A stretch of 64,000 nucleotides of DNA from VRUE01 sp963774555 (GCA_963774555.1 CAVZFL010000002.1:496001-560000), one strand, 5' to 3'; shown: positions 28,097-36,588, numbered from the stretch's first letter. Translations and numbers: made by a program. The notes: a model not told the origin generated them from the letters alone.

Positions 28097-28169
28097 TCAG
28101 CCCCCAGGCTGCGGCACGATCCTGATGTAGGGGCGGGGGGACTCCCAGCCGTCCGGGAAGGACGGGAGG
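28097..28169 (-). pseudogene. Remnant of a 1-Cys peroxiredoxin C-terminus
   Basis: The minus strand encodes 'FPDGWESPRPYIRIVPQPGG' followed by a stop. This closely matches the last residues of the complete peroxiredoxin at 58607-59279 ('YPDGWEEPRPYIRIVPQ' after frame correction). Upstream in this frame there is an immediate stop and then the end of the DUF2182 gene, so only about 24 codons survive. It looks like the tail of a lost peroxiredoxin gene. Confidence 0.6.
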
Positions 28170-28177
28170 CGGTGAGC

Positions 28178-28891
28178 TCAAACGCCGAGGAAGTAGGTGT
28201 AGACGGCCAGGCCCAGGACCGCCAGCGCGCAGCGGCGCAGGCGCGGGCGGCGCGCCAGCCGCTCCCAGGAGGAGATCGCGGTCGCGCCGGCCATCAGCCC
28301 CCAGCCGTGCCCGGGCACCATCGCCAGCATCAGCGGCCAGCAGCTGCCGACGCACCGGCCCGCGTGGTAGGCGCCGAAGCGCGCGCAGGAGAGGTCGGCG
28401 GCGGCGCCCCGGGCCGCCAGCGACAGCTCGCGGTGCGTCCCCTTGACCAAGCGGGCGTCCCAGACCGTCAGCGTCCAGACGGCACCGCAGAGGAGGACGA
28501 TCGCGCTCGCGCTCGTCGGCTCGAGGCCGAGCCGGGGGCCCAGCAGCGACCAGATCCCGATCGCCACCGCGCCGAGCGCAACCCAGATCAGCAGGTAGCT
28601 GCCGAGGAAGACCGCGGGGGCGTGGTAGCGGCGCTGCCAAAGGCTCGCCCGGGCGATCGTGCGCAGCATCGGCAGGGTCGCGGGCAGCATCATCGCCACG
28701 ACCATCGTCGCCCAGTGGGCCAGCGAGGTCGAGTCGTGGTCGAGATGGTGGGCCTGCCACGGTAAGTCGCCGGTGAGGACGAGCAGCACCCAGGCCGTCG
28801 CGGCAAGCAGCACCCAGGGCCACTCCGGCCTGAACCAGAGCAGGCGCCGCAGATCCGCGGCGAGTGGGCGGGCGGCGCTTGCGGCCTCCAT
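28178..28891 (-). CDS. DUF2182 integral membrane protein
   Basis: The 237-residue protein has about six transmembrane helices ('WVLLAATAWVLLVLTGDLPW', 'MVVAMMLPATLPMLRTIARA', 'FLGSYLLIWVALGAVAIG') and the DUF2182 signature 'HWATMVVAMMLPATLPM', with conserved 'ARFGAYHAGRCVGSCWPLML'. The conserved Met, His and Cys suggest metal handling. It starts 6 bases after the tyrosinase stop on the same strand, so a copper-related partnership with the tyrosinase is plausible. The family function is unproven. Confidence 0.8.
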   Translation of the reverse strand: MEAASAARPLAADLRRLLWFRPEWPWVLLAATAWVLLVLTGDLPWQAHHLDHDSTSLAHWATMVVAMMLPATLPMLRTIARASLWQRRYHAPAVFLGSYLLIWVALGAVAIGIWSLLGPRLGLEPTSASAIVLLCGAVWTLTVWDARLVKGTHRELSLAARGAAADLSCARFGAYHAGRCVGSCWPLMLAMVPGHGWGLMAGATAISSWERLARRPRLRRCALAVLGLAVYTYFLGV

Positions 28892-28897
28892 CGCGCG

Positions 28898-30382
28898 CTA
28901 CTCGACGAAGAGGCTGACGCGACCGATCTCGACGCTCGGGACCGAGAGCTTGCCCTCCTCCTCGGCCTCGATGCCGACCGGCGAGAAGGTCACGTGGAGC
29001 CGCTCCGGGTCCCAGCGCCCGCCCTCGCGCAGGCGCTCGACCTGCTCGCTGACGTCGAAGACGTAGTGCAGGCCGTGGTGCGCTTCCTCGTCTTCGTCGT
29101 CGAGCTGGGAGCCCTCGATGCCGAACAGCGAGATCGTGCCGACGAAGCTATCGCTCTCGGGCTGCGGCGCCTCGCCCTCGGGGAGGTTCATGTAGACGCC
29201 GTAGAGCAGACCGGGGTTTGCTTCGCCGCGCACGTTCTCGACGTTGAGGTAGGTCGCCGAGGGGCCTTCGCCGGTTCCGGCCGCCAGGGCCGCGGGCCCG
29301 CTCGGTGGCGAGACCGCGATGCTCGCGCCAGTCGTCGGCCCGGCCAGGGTGACCGGCTCCTCGCTGGCGCCGATCATCTCCGGCGGGTGCTCGGGGTTCG
29401 CTTCGTCGGCCACCATCGCGATCCTCTCCGGGGGGGCGGGGGCCGGCGCCGTCCGGTGTGGCGCCGGCAGGTGACTGTAGGTGTAGCTGAGCTGGCCCTC
29501 GATGTCGAGGACGTCCGCCACCGCCATCTGCAGCGCCGCGCCGCTCTCGTTAACGAAGTCGAATTTCATCGTCAGCCAGGCGGGGTCGGTCGGGTTGGAG
29601 CCCGGTGGGTGCCCCGAGCTGGGCTGGCGGCGCCACTCCTCCCAGAGCCGGTCGAGGTTGGCGTGGTGAAGCCAGAAGATCGGGTCCAATGCGGCGGTGT
29701 CGAAGGAAGCCATGAACCCGCCTCTCCCGCCGACCTGGGTATGGACGCTGCCGTGCGGCACGATCTCCAGCGTGCCGACGCCCGGCCCGAGGGCATCATG
29801 GTGAAAGAGCGGGTTGGTTCGATTCCCGCCGAAGCCGCCGGTCGTGCCGGCGCCCGGCCTCGAGAAGACCGCTTCCCGCATCGCTTTCCCCGTTGCGACG
29901 GTGACGCCGTCGAGCTGGTCTCCGGCGTTGATCTTGAGCGGGGAGCGCTGGCGCTTTTCGATGTAGAGGGGGTTGTCGGTCCCGTCCGGAAGGGTTTTCT
30001 CGCGGAAGGCGGGTGGAAGCGAGCGCCTGCGATCGGGTTTGTCGGTCGTGTAGTTCCAGTACGGCAGCGCCCAGTCCCCGCCCTTTTTGCCGAGGTGCGA
30101 GCGGACGATCCGTTCGAACCAGTAGAGGTACATCCGGTGCCAGGGCAGGAAGAACCAGGTTGCGTGCTGACACTGGTTCTCCAGCCGGCCGCGCACGGAG
30201 GCGCCGTGCCGTTCGTGAATCGCGGCCTGGTTGATCCAGTTGGCGCCGTTGGAAGGCTCCGTCTGGGCCAGCCTCTGCATCGCCGCCACCCCGTGGGCGT
30301 AGGTGAGCAGCGCCGGATCGCGCCACGGATCCGCCTCGTCGCCCATCTCCCAGACATCCCGGCGCACCCTCACTCCAGCCAT
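28898..30382 (-). CDS. Tyrosinase/polyphenol-oxidase-like type-3 copper protein
   Basis: The 494-residue protein has both copper sites. CuA lies in 'CQHATWFFLPWHRMYLYWFE' with an upstream His near 'IHERHGAS'. CuB lies in 'HGSVHTQVGG' and 'DPIFWLHHANLDRLWEEWRR'. A C-terminal beta-sandwich (about 350-490) resembles the shielding domain of plant-type polyphenol oxidases, with an acidic, proline-rich linker before it. Phenol hydroxylation and catechol oxidation are the family reactions. No signal peptide is visible. It is the first gene of a two-gene operon with the DUF2182 membrane protein. Confidence 0.92.
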   Translation of the reverse strand: MAGVRVRRDVWEMGDEADPWRDPALLTYAHGVAAMQRLAQTEPSNGANWINQAAIHERHGASVRGRLENQCQHATWFFLPWHRMYLYWFERIVRSHLGKKGGDWALPYWNYTTDKPDRRRSLPPAFREKTLPDGTDNPLYIEKRQRSPLKINAGDQLDGVTVATGKAMREAVFSRPGAGTTGGFGGNRTNPLFHHDALGPGVGTLEIVPHGSVHTQVGGRGGFMASFDTAALDPIFWLHHANLDRLWEEWRRQPSSGHPPGSNPTDPAWLTMKFDFVNESGAALQMAVADVLDIEGQLSYTYSHLPAPHRTAPAPAPPERIAMVADEANPEHPPEMIGASEEPVTLAGPTTGASIAVSPPSGPAALAAGTGEGPSATYLNVENVRGEANPGLLYGVYMNLPEGEAPQPESDSFVGTISLFGIEGSQLDDEDEEAHHGLHYVFDVSEQVERLREGGRWDPERLHVTFSPVGIEAEEEGKLSVPSVEIGRVSLFVE

Positions 30383-30493
30383 CTCTCCCGACCTCCATTC
30401 AGATAACGCTGACTGATCGACCCTATTGAATCGATCTTTCAGGTGTCAAGGGCGCTGGGCCGGGCTGCGGCGGCCTAAACTCGTCGCACCGGC

Positions 30494-31366
30494 ATGACGA
30501 CAGCGTCGATCCTCTCCAGCTTCTGGGGCAACCTCGAAGACAACCACGAGCAGGCGGTCTTCCTCGTCCTCGTCGGCTTCATCGGCTCCTTCGCCTTCAT
30601 CCGGATGAGCACGCGGATAATCCGCAGCGAACGGGTGTCGTGGTGGCCGGGCAACGTCGAAAGCGAGGGCGGCGTGCACGTCCACCACCTGGTCTTCGGC
30701 ATCGTCACGATGATGCTCGCCGGGACGCTCGGCTTCGTCGCCGACGGCCGCGCCCCGTTCACCGAGATCTGCGCGCTCGGCTTCGGCGTCGGCGTCGGGC
30801 TGACGATCGACGAGTTCGCCCTCTGGGTGCACCTCGAAGACGTCTACTGGGCGCGCGAGGGCCGCAGCTCGATCGACGCCACCGTGATCGCCGCCGCCGC
30901 AATGCTGCTGGTCGTCCTCGGCGCCAATCCGCTGGCCATAGAGACCGGCTCCCCCGAGGTGGTGATCGCCAGCGTCCTCGCCACCCTGCTCGTCTTCGTC
31001 ATGGTCGCGATCTGCTTCCTCAAGGGCCGGGTCATGCACGGCGTGATCGGCTTCTTCGTCTTCCCGATCGCGATCTACGGCGCCTGCCGGATCGGCAAGC
31101 CGAGCTCAGCCTGGGCGCGTCACCGCTACGGCGAGCGGCGGCCGAAGAAGCAGGCAAAGGCCGTGGGCCGCTTCCCTCCCGACCGCCGCACCGAGCGCTT
31201 CAAGGAAGCCTTCCGCGACATCGTCGGCGGCAAGCCCAGCGAGGGTCTGGCGGCGGTCGGCGACGAGGCGATCGCCGCCACCCGCGAGGCCGGCGCCGAA
31301 GTCCGCGAGCGGGCGGAACAGCTCAGCCACGCGGGCCGAGGCGACGACGCCAAGCGCGGGCCGTAA
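30494..31366 (+). CDS. Integral membrane protein with histidine-rich loop, unknown function
   Basis: The 290-residue protein has about six membrane helices in residues 20-200 ('AVFLVLVGFIGSFAFIRMST', 'HHLVFGIVTMMLAGTLGFVA', 'VVIASVLATLLVFVMVAICF'). Polar motifs within them are 'GGVHVHHLVFG', 'TIDEFALWVHLEDVYW' and 'GRVMHGVIGFF'. A basic, charged cytoplasmic C-terminus (200-290) follows. Similar proteins occur in many actinobacteria without assigned function; the clustered His, Asp and Glu would suit a metal- or hydrolase-type site. ATG 30494 begins the frame. It is transcribed alone, divergent from tyrosinase. Confidence 0.7.
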   Translation: MTTASILSSFWGNLEDNHEQAVFLVLVGFIGSFAFIRMSTRIIRSERVSWWPGNVESEGGVHVHHLVFGIVTMMLAGTLGFVADGRAPFTEICALGFGVGVGLTIDEFALWVHLEDVYWAREGRSSIDATVIAAAAMLLVVLGANPLAIETGSPEVVIASVLATLLVFVMVAICFLKGRVMHGVIGFFVFPIAIYGACRIGKPSSAWARHRYGERRPKKQAKAVGRFPPDRRTERFKEAFRDIVGGKPSEGLAAVGDEAIAATREAGAEVRERAEQLSHAGRGDDAKRGP

Positions 31367-31380
31367 GCGCCCCGGAGAGC

Positions 31381-31932
31381 TCAGATCGACATCGCGAGCT
31401 GATCGCTCGAGCGGGTGGGCTCGATCACGCCACCGACGACGCGCCGTCCCTCCAGCTCCAGCAGCACCTTCTTTCGCTCCAGGCCGCCGTAATAGCCGGT
31501 GAGCGACCCGTCGGCGCCGATCACCCGGTGGCAGGGGACCACGACCGGCACGGGATTGCGACCGATCGCCGCGCCGACTGCCCGGGGCCGCTCGTAGGGC
31601 TCGAGGCCGGGGTCATAGAGCGACTCCCCGACCCGCGCGGCGATCTGCCCGTAGGTCGCCGTCGCCCCGTAGGGGATCTCGAGCAGCCACCGCCATACCT
31701 CACGCTGGAAGGGGGAGCCACGCAGCTCGAGGTCCAGCTCGAAGGCCTGGCGCTCGCCGGCAAAGTAAGCCTCGAGCTGGTCGACCACGTGCCGCAGCGG
31801 TCGCCTCGTGGCGTCGGCGAGCGGCGGCGAGGTCCCGGGGAAATGGATGTTGGCGATCCCTTTGGCCCCCGCGACCACCGTCAAAGGCCCAATCGGGCTC
31901 TCGCAGATCGTCCAGCCAGGGCAAGCGCTCAT
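31381..31932 (-). CDS. ogt: Methylated-DNA-[protein]-cysteine S-methyltransferase
   Basis: The 183-residue alkyltransferase has the active-site 'VVVPCHRVIGADGSLTGYYG' and the DNA-binding helix 'YGATATYGQIAARVGE' with the arginine finger region 'RAVGAAIGRNPVP'. It removes alkyl groups from O6-alkylguanine to its own Cys in a suicide reaction. Length and N-terminal ribonuclease-H-like domain fit the Ogt type without an Ada regulator domain. The frame is intact. It converges with the membrane protein gene. Confidence 0.92.
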   Translation of the reverse strand: MSACPGWTICESPIGPLTVVAGAKGIANIHFPGTSPPLADATRRPLRHVVDQLEAYFAGERQAFELDLELRGSPFQREVWRWLLEIPYGATATYGQIAARVGESLYDPGLEPYERPRAVGAAIGRNPVPVVVPCHRVIGADGSLTGYYGGLERKKVLLELEGRRVVGGVIEPTRSSDQLAMSI

Positions 31933-31977
31933 CCGAATACCTAAACGACTGCCTCGGTCGAAACGTGAGATTCGGGC

Positions 31978-34206
31978 TCAAGGCGGCGATCGACGGTCGA
32001 GGCGAACCCGGAAGCGGACCAGCGCGGGCGTGCGGTCGGCGTTTCCGGCCGGGTCGATCGCACTGACCCGGAAAGTGTGGCGGCCAGGTCCCAGCACGTA
32101 GGCGCGCGGGGAGACACAGAAGCGGAAGGGCAGGCTGTCGAGGCGACAGCGAAAGCGCGAGCCGGGCTCGCTCGAGGCGAAGCGGAAGCTGACGCGACGG
32201 CGTCCCGTCTTCGTCGCCAGCAGCTTGGCCGGCCGAGTGCCGAGCCGCGTCCGGGGCGGACTGGTGTCGAGTTCCGGCGCCGGTGGTTCAGGGGTCGGTT
32301 CGGGTGGCGGTGGAGTTTTGGCTGGCGGCGGGGGTTCCAGCGGCGGCGGGACCTCGGGCGGCGGCAGTTCGAAGTCGTCGCGTTCGGCTTCGATCGCCGT
32401 CTCGCAGTCGACGGGTGTCGGGTCGCCGAACGGGGTGAAGTCGACGATCGCGATGTCGGCGTCGGCACCGCAGTCGATCGCCGCATCGGCATCGGAGGCG
32501 TTGGCGAGGATCAGGTCTTCGCCGGCTGCGGCGAAGTAGGAGTCCGCCCCTTCGTGGCCGAGCAGCTGGTTGGGATTGCCGTCGCCGAAGAAGGTGTCGG
32601 GCGAGTTGCTGCCCTCGAGGTCCTCGATGCCGTGCACCGTGTCGAGGGAACCGGTGGCGCAGGTCGGCGTGCCAGCCCCGCCCGGGTGCCCGGCTTTTCC
32701 GGTCGCGAGATCGGCCGCCACCGCTTCGGAGAACCTCGCCCAGGAGGCGTTGTCGCGACCTTCTCCACCCTCGATCGTGCTGCCTTCGCAGATTACATTG
32801 GAGAGGAAGAGATCGTTGCCGCCGTCGCCGAAGAGGGCGTTGCGGCCGGCGTTCCCGACCACGGCGTCATCGCCGTCGCCTCCGTGCAGCGCGTCGTTCC
32901 CGGGGCCGTCGACGAGGATGTCGTCGCTTGCGTCGCCGGCGAAGATTTCGTCGTCGCCGGCGCCGCCGAGCGCCATCGACGAGGTCGTCGATGGCAGGCC
33001 TGCGGCATCGATGTCGTCGCCACCGCCCAGGCCGGCGACGAGCAGCGAGTCGAGCCGGCCGGCCAGAGTGCAGACCGCGGTGGTCGCGTTCTGTAGCACG
33101 CAGCCGGACGCGGCTGGAGGGGCTTCAAAGGCACTCCCTCCGCTCAGGTGGAAGGTCGCCGTTTCGCCCGGCGCGCCAGCGGTCGAATCGACGCTCAGCC
33201 CGTCGGCGCCGCTGCTGCCGAGCAGGTAGAGCTCGGTGTAATCGCCCGCTCCTTCGCTCATCGATCCGACGCTGACCGCTGCCGCCGGGCGAGGGCTGAC
33301 CGGTCCGTTGCTGGCCGTCGACTCGCAGGCGGAGGCGCTCGCGCCTCCCACGCAGTCATCGCCGTCGGCACCGCCGTTCAGCGCGGTCCCGGCACCCCCT
33401 GAGACGAGCACGTCGGCGCCGCCGCCACCGTAGATCGTCTGACCCGCCTTGAAGCCCTTGATGTAGTCCGAGAACGGGCTGCCGACTATGCGCTCGAAGT
33501 CGGCGCCCTCGACTTCGTCGACCCCTCCCCCGTTCGCGGCCACGCCGTTGTCGCCGAGGCCTTCGGAGAGGTCGAGGTAGACGCCCCGCCCTTCTTCGGT
33601 TTTGGCCGGGAAGCCCGGATTCGTCACCGCCCTGGTGAAGCCCGGGCTGATCCCGGTCGAGTAGCTGAGCGTGTCCACGTCCGTCGCCGGGCCGGCGTCG
33701 CGGAGGTGGTCGATGGTCGCGTCACCGCGAACGTAGTCGTCGCCTTCTTCGCCGTCGATCGTGTCGGCGCCGAAGCCTCCGGAGAGCAGGTCGTCGCCGG
33801 TTTCGCCGCGAACCAGGTCGTCGCCGGAGCCGCCGAACAGCTTGTCGTCACCGCCTCCGCCGAGCAGCGTGTCGTTGCCCCGCTCGCCAAAGACGACGTC
33901 GTCGCCGGGACCGCCTTCGAAGGTCTGACTGCCGACCCCGAGCCGGCACCCCTGCGGACAGGAGGTGCCCGCGGCAATCGGCCCCGGCACGATCGTGTCG
34001 TCCCCGCCACCGCCGCTGACCAGGGCAACACCCGCCGGAGCGACGATCCTGTCCGCACAGGGCGTGCCCTCGATCGTGCTGCCGACCCGCACCGGGCCTT
34101 CGGCGCAGCTGGGCGGATCGTCCCCGCCGGCAGCCTGCGCACCCGCCGGCGCGAGCGCACAGGCGACCAGTAGAAGGCAGGCGACGCGGGAGAGGAAACA
34201 ACCCAT
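31978..34206 (-). CDS. Secreted RTX-like calcium-binding repeat protein
   Basis: The 742-residue exported protein has a signal sequence ('FLSRVACLLLVACALAPAGA'; the LVAC also resembles a lipobox). Blocks of GGxGxDxU nonapeptides follow ('GGPGDDVVFGERGNDTLLGG', 'GGSGDDLVRGETGDDLLSGG', 'LGGAGDDEIFAGDASDDILV') that would form calcium-binding parallel beta-rolls. A proline-rich linker ('EVPPPLEPPPPAKTPPPPEP') and a C-terminal Ig-like module with 'SRFRCRLDSLPFRFCVSP' complete it. There is no enzymatic domain. ATG 34206 was chosen because GAAGGGGT precedes it. The stop is followed by the Ogt start region 45 bases on. Confidence 0.85.
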   Translation of the reverse strand: MGCFLSRVACLLLVACALAPAGAQAAGGDDPPSCAEGPVRVGSTIEGTPCADRIVAPAGVALVSGGGGDDTIVPGPIAAGTSCPQGCRLGVGSQTFEGGPGDDVVFGERGNDTLLGGGGDDKLFGGSGDDLVRGETGDDLLSGGFGADTIDGEEGDDYVRGDATIDHLRDAGPATDVDTLSYSTGISPGFTRAVTNPGFPAKTEEGRGVYLDLSEGLGDNGVAANGGGVDEVEGADFERIVGSPFSDYIKGFKAGQTIYGGGGADVLVSGGAGTALNGGADGDDCVGGASASACESTASNGPVSPRPAAAVSVGSMSEGAGDYTELYLLGSSGADGLSVDSTAGAPGETATFHLSGGSAFEAPPAASGCVLQNATTAVCTLAGRLDSLLVAGLGGGDDIDAAGLPSTTSSMALGGAGDDEIFAGDASDDILVDGPGNDALHGGDGDDAVVGNAGRNALFGDGGNDLFLSNVICEGSTIEGGEGRDNASWARFSEAVAADLATGKAGHPGGAGTPTCATGSLDTVHGIEDLEGSNSPDTFFGDGNPNQLLGHEGADSYFAAAGEDLILANASDADAAIDCGADADIAIVDFTPFGDPTPVDCETAIEAERDDFELPPPEVPPPLEPPPPAKTPPPPEPTPEPPAPELDTSPPRTRLGTRPAKLLATKTGRRRVSFRFASSEPGSRFRCRLDSLPFRFCVSPRAYVLGPGRHTFRVSAIDPAGNADRTPALVRFRVRLDRRSPP

Positions 34207-34253
34207 TACCCCTTCATACCCGGCCCCGCTCATCCGATGCGGTAGGCCTCAAA

Positions 34254-34754
34254 TCACTCTCCCACCGCCCCCGAGTAGCGCAGCGATCCCGGCGTGTCGA
34301 GGTGCTCGCCGGTCTCCAGCAACGTCTTCAGACCCGAGAGGATCATCGGCCAGCCGCCGTAGAGCTCGGAGTTGGCGTCCTCGCCAAGCTGATCGTGGGT
34401 GACCGCGAGGCGGCAGGAGTCGCCGACCGGCTCGATCTCCCAGGTCACCCGCGAGGTCCCTTCGCGCTGGACCTCCTCGCTCCAGAGCGCGGTGAAGGTC
34501 TGCACCAGCCGCCGCGGCGGCTCAACCTCGACGTTCTCGCCCGAGGCGATGTCGATCACCCCCGGCACCGAGGAGCGGTACTCGGACCCCTGCGTCCAGT
34601 CCGAGACGGTGCCCACGCCAAAGCTGTACTTGGCCCTCATCCCCTCGTCGGTGATCGCCTCCCAGAGGCGCTCCGGCGTCGTCTTGATGTAGATCTCGAA
34701 CACGGTCATCGTGCCGCGCCCGCCGATCACGGTGTAAGTCTGCTCGTCGTTCAT
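34254..34754 (-). CDS. SRPBCC/AHSA1-like domain protein
   Basis: The 166-residue protein has the START-like fold of the AHSA1 subgroup: 'FEIYIKTTPERLWEAITDEG', 'GSEYRSSVPG' and 'LVQTFTALWSEEV', ending in 'GGWPMILSGLKTLLETGEHL'. Such proteins bind hydrophobic ligands. The start overlaps the stop of the upstream ArsR regulator by ATGA, a pair found together across actinobacteria where the regulator controls the SRPBCC partner. The ligand is unknown. Confidence 0.85.
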   Translation of the reverse strand: MNDEQTYTVIGGRGTMTVFEIYIKTTPERLWEAITDEGMRAKYSFGVGTVSDWTQGSEYRSSVPGVIDIASGENVEVEPPRRLVQTFTALWSEEVQREGTSRVTWEIEPVGDSCRLAVTHDQLGEDANSELYGGWPMILSGLKTLLETGEHLDTPGSLRYSGAVGE

Positions 34755-35065
34755 CTTTCGTCCTCCTCGATCTCTTGCTTCAGCTCGCTGAGCGCCGAGG
34801 CCCAGGGCTCTGCGTACTTACCTACCCAGCGGTCGTGGACAAGTCGAATCGGCACCGGGTTGAGGAAATGGAGCTTCTCGCGACCGCGCCTCCTGGTGGT
34901 CACCAGCCCCGCCTCGGAGAGCACCTTGAGATGCTTCATCACCCCGAAACGGGACATCGGCAACCGCTCCTCCAAGGCGCTGAGCGTCTGGCCGTCCTGC
35001 TCGAACAGAGCGTCGAGGAGCGAGCGGCGCGTCGGATCCGCCAGTGCCTTGAAGACCTCGTCCAC
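34751..35065 (-). CDS. ArsR-family winged-helix regulator
   Basis: The 104-residue regulator has the ArsR DNA-binding pattern 'VFKALADPTRRSLLDALFEQ', 'LSALEERLPMSRFGVMKHLK' and 'EAGLVTTRRRGREKLHFLNP'. No metal-binding cysteines are present, so it senses something else. GTG 35065 is preferred to GTG 35095 because a perfect palindrome (35080-35095) would otherwise be coding and a TATTGT -10-like hexamer lies 8 bases before 35065, giving a leaderless transcript. It is coupled to the SRPBCC gene. Confidence 0.85.
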   Translation of the reverse strand: MDEVFKALADPTRRSLLDALFEQDGQTLSALEERLPMSRFGVMKHLKVLSEAGLVTTRRRGREKLHFLNPVPIRLVHDRWVGKYAEPWASALSELKQEIEEDER

Positions 35066-35079
35066 GCTTAGAACAATAC

Positions 35080-35095
35080 GTGACCTTTCGGTCAC
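35080..35095. promoter_or_regulatory. Perfect palindromic operator of the arsR-SRPBCC pair
   Basis: GTGACC and GGTCAC flank a TTTC centre in a 16-base perfect inverted repeat. It lies just upstream of a TATTGT -10-like element and the inferred leaderless GTG start, the right place for autorepression by the ArsR protein. Confidence 0.6.
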
Positions 35096-35130
35096 ATGTC
35101 AAGCGGGGGCCGCGGGTGACCGAGGCGGTC

Positions 35131-35704
35131 CTAGCCAGCCGCGATGCGATCGACGATGGCGGGCAGCTCACGGTGGCTGTCGAGGACGAGGTCCGCCTCG
35201 ATCCCGCCGCCGATGTCCGGATCGTCGTGCAGAGCCCGGTAGCGAGCGGTCCTCATGCCGAGCGCCGAGGCACCCGCGATGTCGGTGCGGCGCAGGTCGC
35301 CGACGTGCATCGAGGTCGCCGGCTCCGCGTCAAGCGCCGCCGCGCGCTTGGAGCGCCTCGAGGCTGGGACGGATATCGGCTGACAGCTCCACGGGCGCGT
35401 TCCGCGCCACGGTCAGGAACGCCTCAGCCGCCCTCTCTCCCGCGCCCCCCTCGAGCCCAAGCGAGCGCACCAGCATCTCGGCCCCTTCGCGAGGGTGGAA
35501 GTGCGCCCCAACCGACCAGGATCGCTCGTAAGAGCTGACCACTTCCCTGAGGCTCTCCCCCAAGAGCTCGGCCTCGAGCTCGACACCGCACTCCGCGCAG
35601 ACGTCGGTGATCGCCCGCCGCCGCGCCTCGTTCATCAGCCCCCCCGGCGCCCGCACGATCGTGTTCCAGAAGTCGAAGGTGATCGCTTTGACGGCCTGAG
35701 CCAC
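35131..35704 (-). pseudogene. HAD-superfamily hydrolase gene with internal deletion
   Basis: The N-terminal part carries HAD motif I as 'AITFDFWNTIV' and the cap helices ('RRRAITDVCAECGVELEAEL'). The C-terminal part carries motif IV as 'TSMHVGDLRRTDIAGASALG' with 'LVLDSHRELPAI'. They meet near 35325-35345 out of frame, directly joining 'LEALQARG' to 'AALDAEPATSMHVGD'. About 60 residues with motifs II and III are missing, so the product cannot be active. A genuine deletion is indicated. No neighbour shares its strand closely. Confidence 0.7.
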
Positions 35705-35747
35705 GCCGAAACGCTAGCGGTACAGGCGCCCTGCGGCAGCGCCAACC

Positions 35748-36125
35748 CTAAGCCGTGGCGAAAACAACCTCGCAGCCGCCGAGGGCAAACGATCCGCCAT
35801 CGAGCGCCCGCTTCTTCGGCAGCTTAGCCGTTCGATTCTCCGGCCGAATATCGATCATCAACTCGATATCCAAGCCCTTGGCAACCCGGATTAGACGATC
35901 CAAGCTTGGAGCGTGCTCACCGGTCTCCATGCGAGCGACATCGGATTGATGAACTCCAAGCCGCTCGGCAAGCTGCCGCTGCGAGAGATGATGCGCAGCC
36001 CGAAAGTGTGCGACCTCGACGGCCAGCCAGCGGGCGAGCGCAGTCCGCTCCCACTCGGCACGGAACTCGGCATCGCGAAGGTGCTCTGCAAGAACATCCT
36101 CGTGAGCTATGAGTTGATCGATCAT
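35748..36125 (-). CDS. HigA-like XRE antitoxin
   Basis: The 125-residue protein has a helical N-terminal half and a central XRE helix-turn-helix 'LSQRQLAERLGVHQSDVARM' followed by 'ETGEHAPSLDRLIRVAKGLD'. ATG 36125 follows AAAGGATGAAAAT, a clear ribosome site. It lies 40 bases downstream of a RelE/HigB-type toxin gene; toxin-first order is typical of HigBA. It should bind the toxin and repress the operon. Confidence 0.82.
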   Translation of the reverse strand: MIDQLIAHEDVLAEHLRDAEFRAEWERTALARWLAVEVAHFRAAHHLSQRQLAERLGVHQSDVARMETGEHAPSLDRLIRVAKGLDIELMIDIRPENRTAKLPKKRALDGGSFALGGCEVVFATA

Positions 36126-36165
36126 ATTTTCATCCTTTTCAATAACAAGCTTGTAATCACACAGG

Positions 36166-36588
36166 CTACTCGCTCGCCCTCTGCTTCTCCAATCGCACCA
36201 GTCGCTGCTTGGCGATTCGAACGGCGCGGTCGTAGCCGGCCTTGTCAATTTCAGCCTCGGGTCCCACAGCGAGGATCGCGAACAACCGCCCATCCATCCG
36301 GCGATACATCGGGCGCCACCGGCTCCTGCCGCGACGCGGTCGCAACTCTCGGAGACCTGATCCTGCCTCCCCCATGACGGCGCTCTGATGTGGACTCCGG
36401 AGGCCAGGTCCGCTGACCTGAAGCTTCTCGATCACATGAGCAATCGCGACGCGCTCTTTGGCGTCATCGATAGATCCCTTTTCGTCGCGGGCTGCCGGGT
36501 GCCACTTGACCTCCCACGCCGCGGGAGTCACCCGTGCGACGAGCTGTCGGTGGTCACGTTTTGGCCGCGGTCTTCGCTCCCTGCCCAT
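36166..36588 (-). CDS. HigB/RelE-superfamily toxin
   Basis: The 140-residue basic protein matches the phage-derived Gp49/HigB type: 'WEVKWHPAARDEKGSIDD', 'VIEKLQVSGPGLRSPHQSAV', 'GLRELRPRRGRSRWRPMYRR' and 'FAILAVGPEAEIDKAGYDRA'. Such toxins cleave mRNA on the ribosome. A GAACCGTTC palindrome (36592-36600) just before the start may be part of the operator. It is the first gene of the HigBA pair. Confidence 0.8.
   Translation of the reverse strand: MGRERRPRPKRDHRQLVARVTPAAWEVKWHPAARDEKGSIDDAKERVAIAHVIEKLQVSGPGLRSPHQSAVMGEAGSGLRELRPRRGRSRWRPMYRRMDGRLFAILAVGPEAEIDKAGYDRAVRIAKQRLVRLEKQRASE

Noticed and set aside
28994..30406. Long plus-strand frame of 470 residues opposite tyrosinase
   Set aside because: Composition is that of an antisense shadow, while the minus strand encodes an unmistakable type-3 copper protein.
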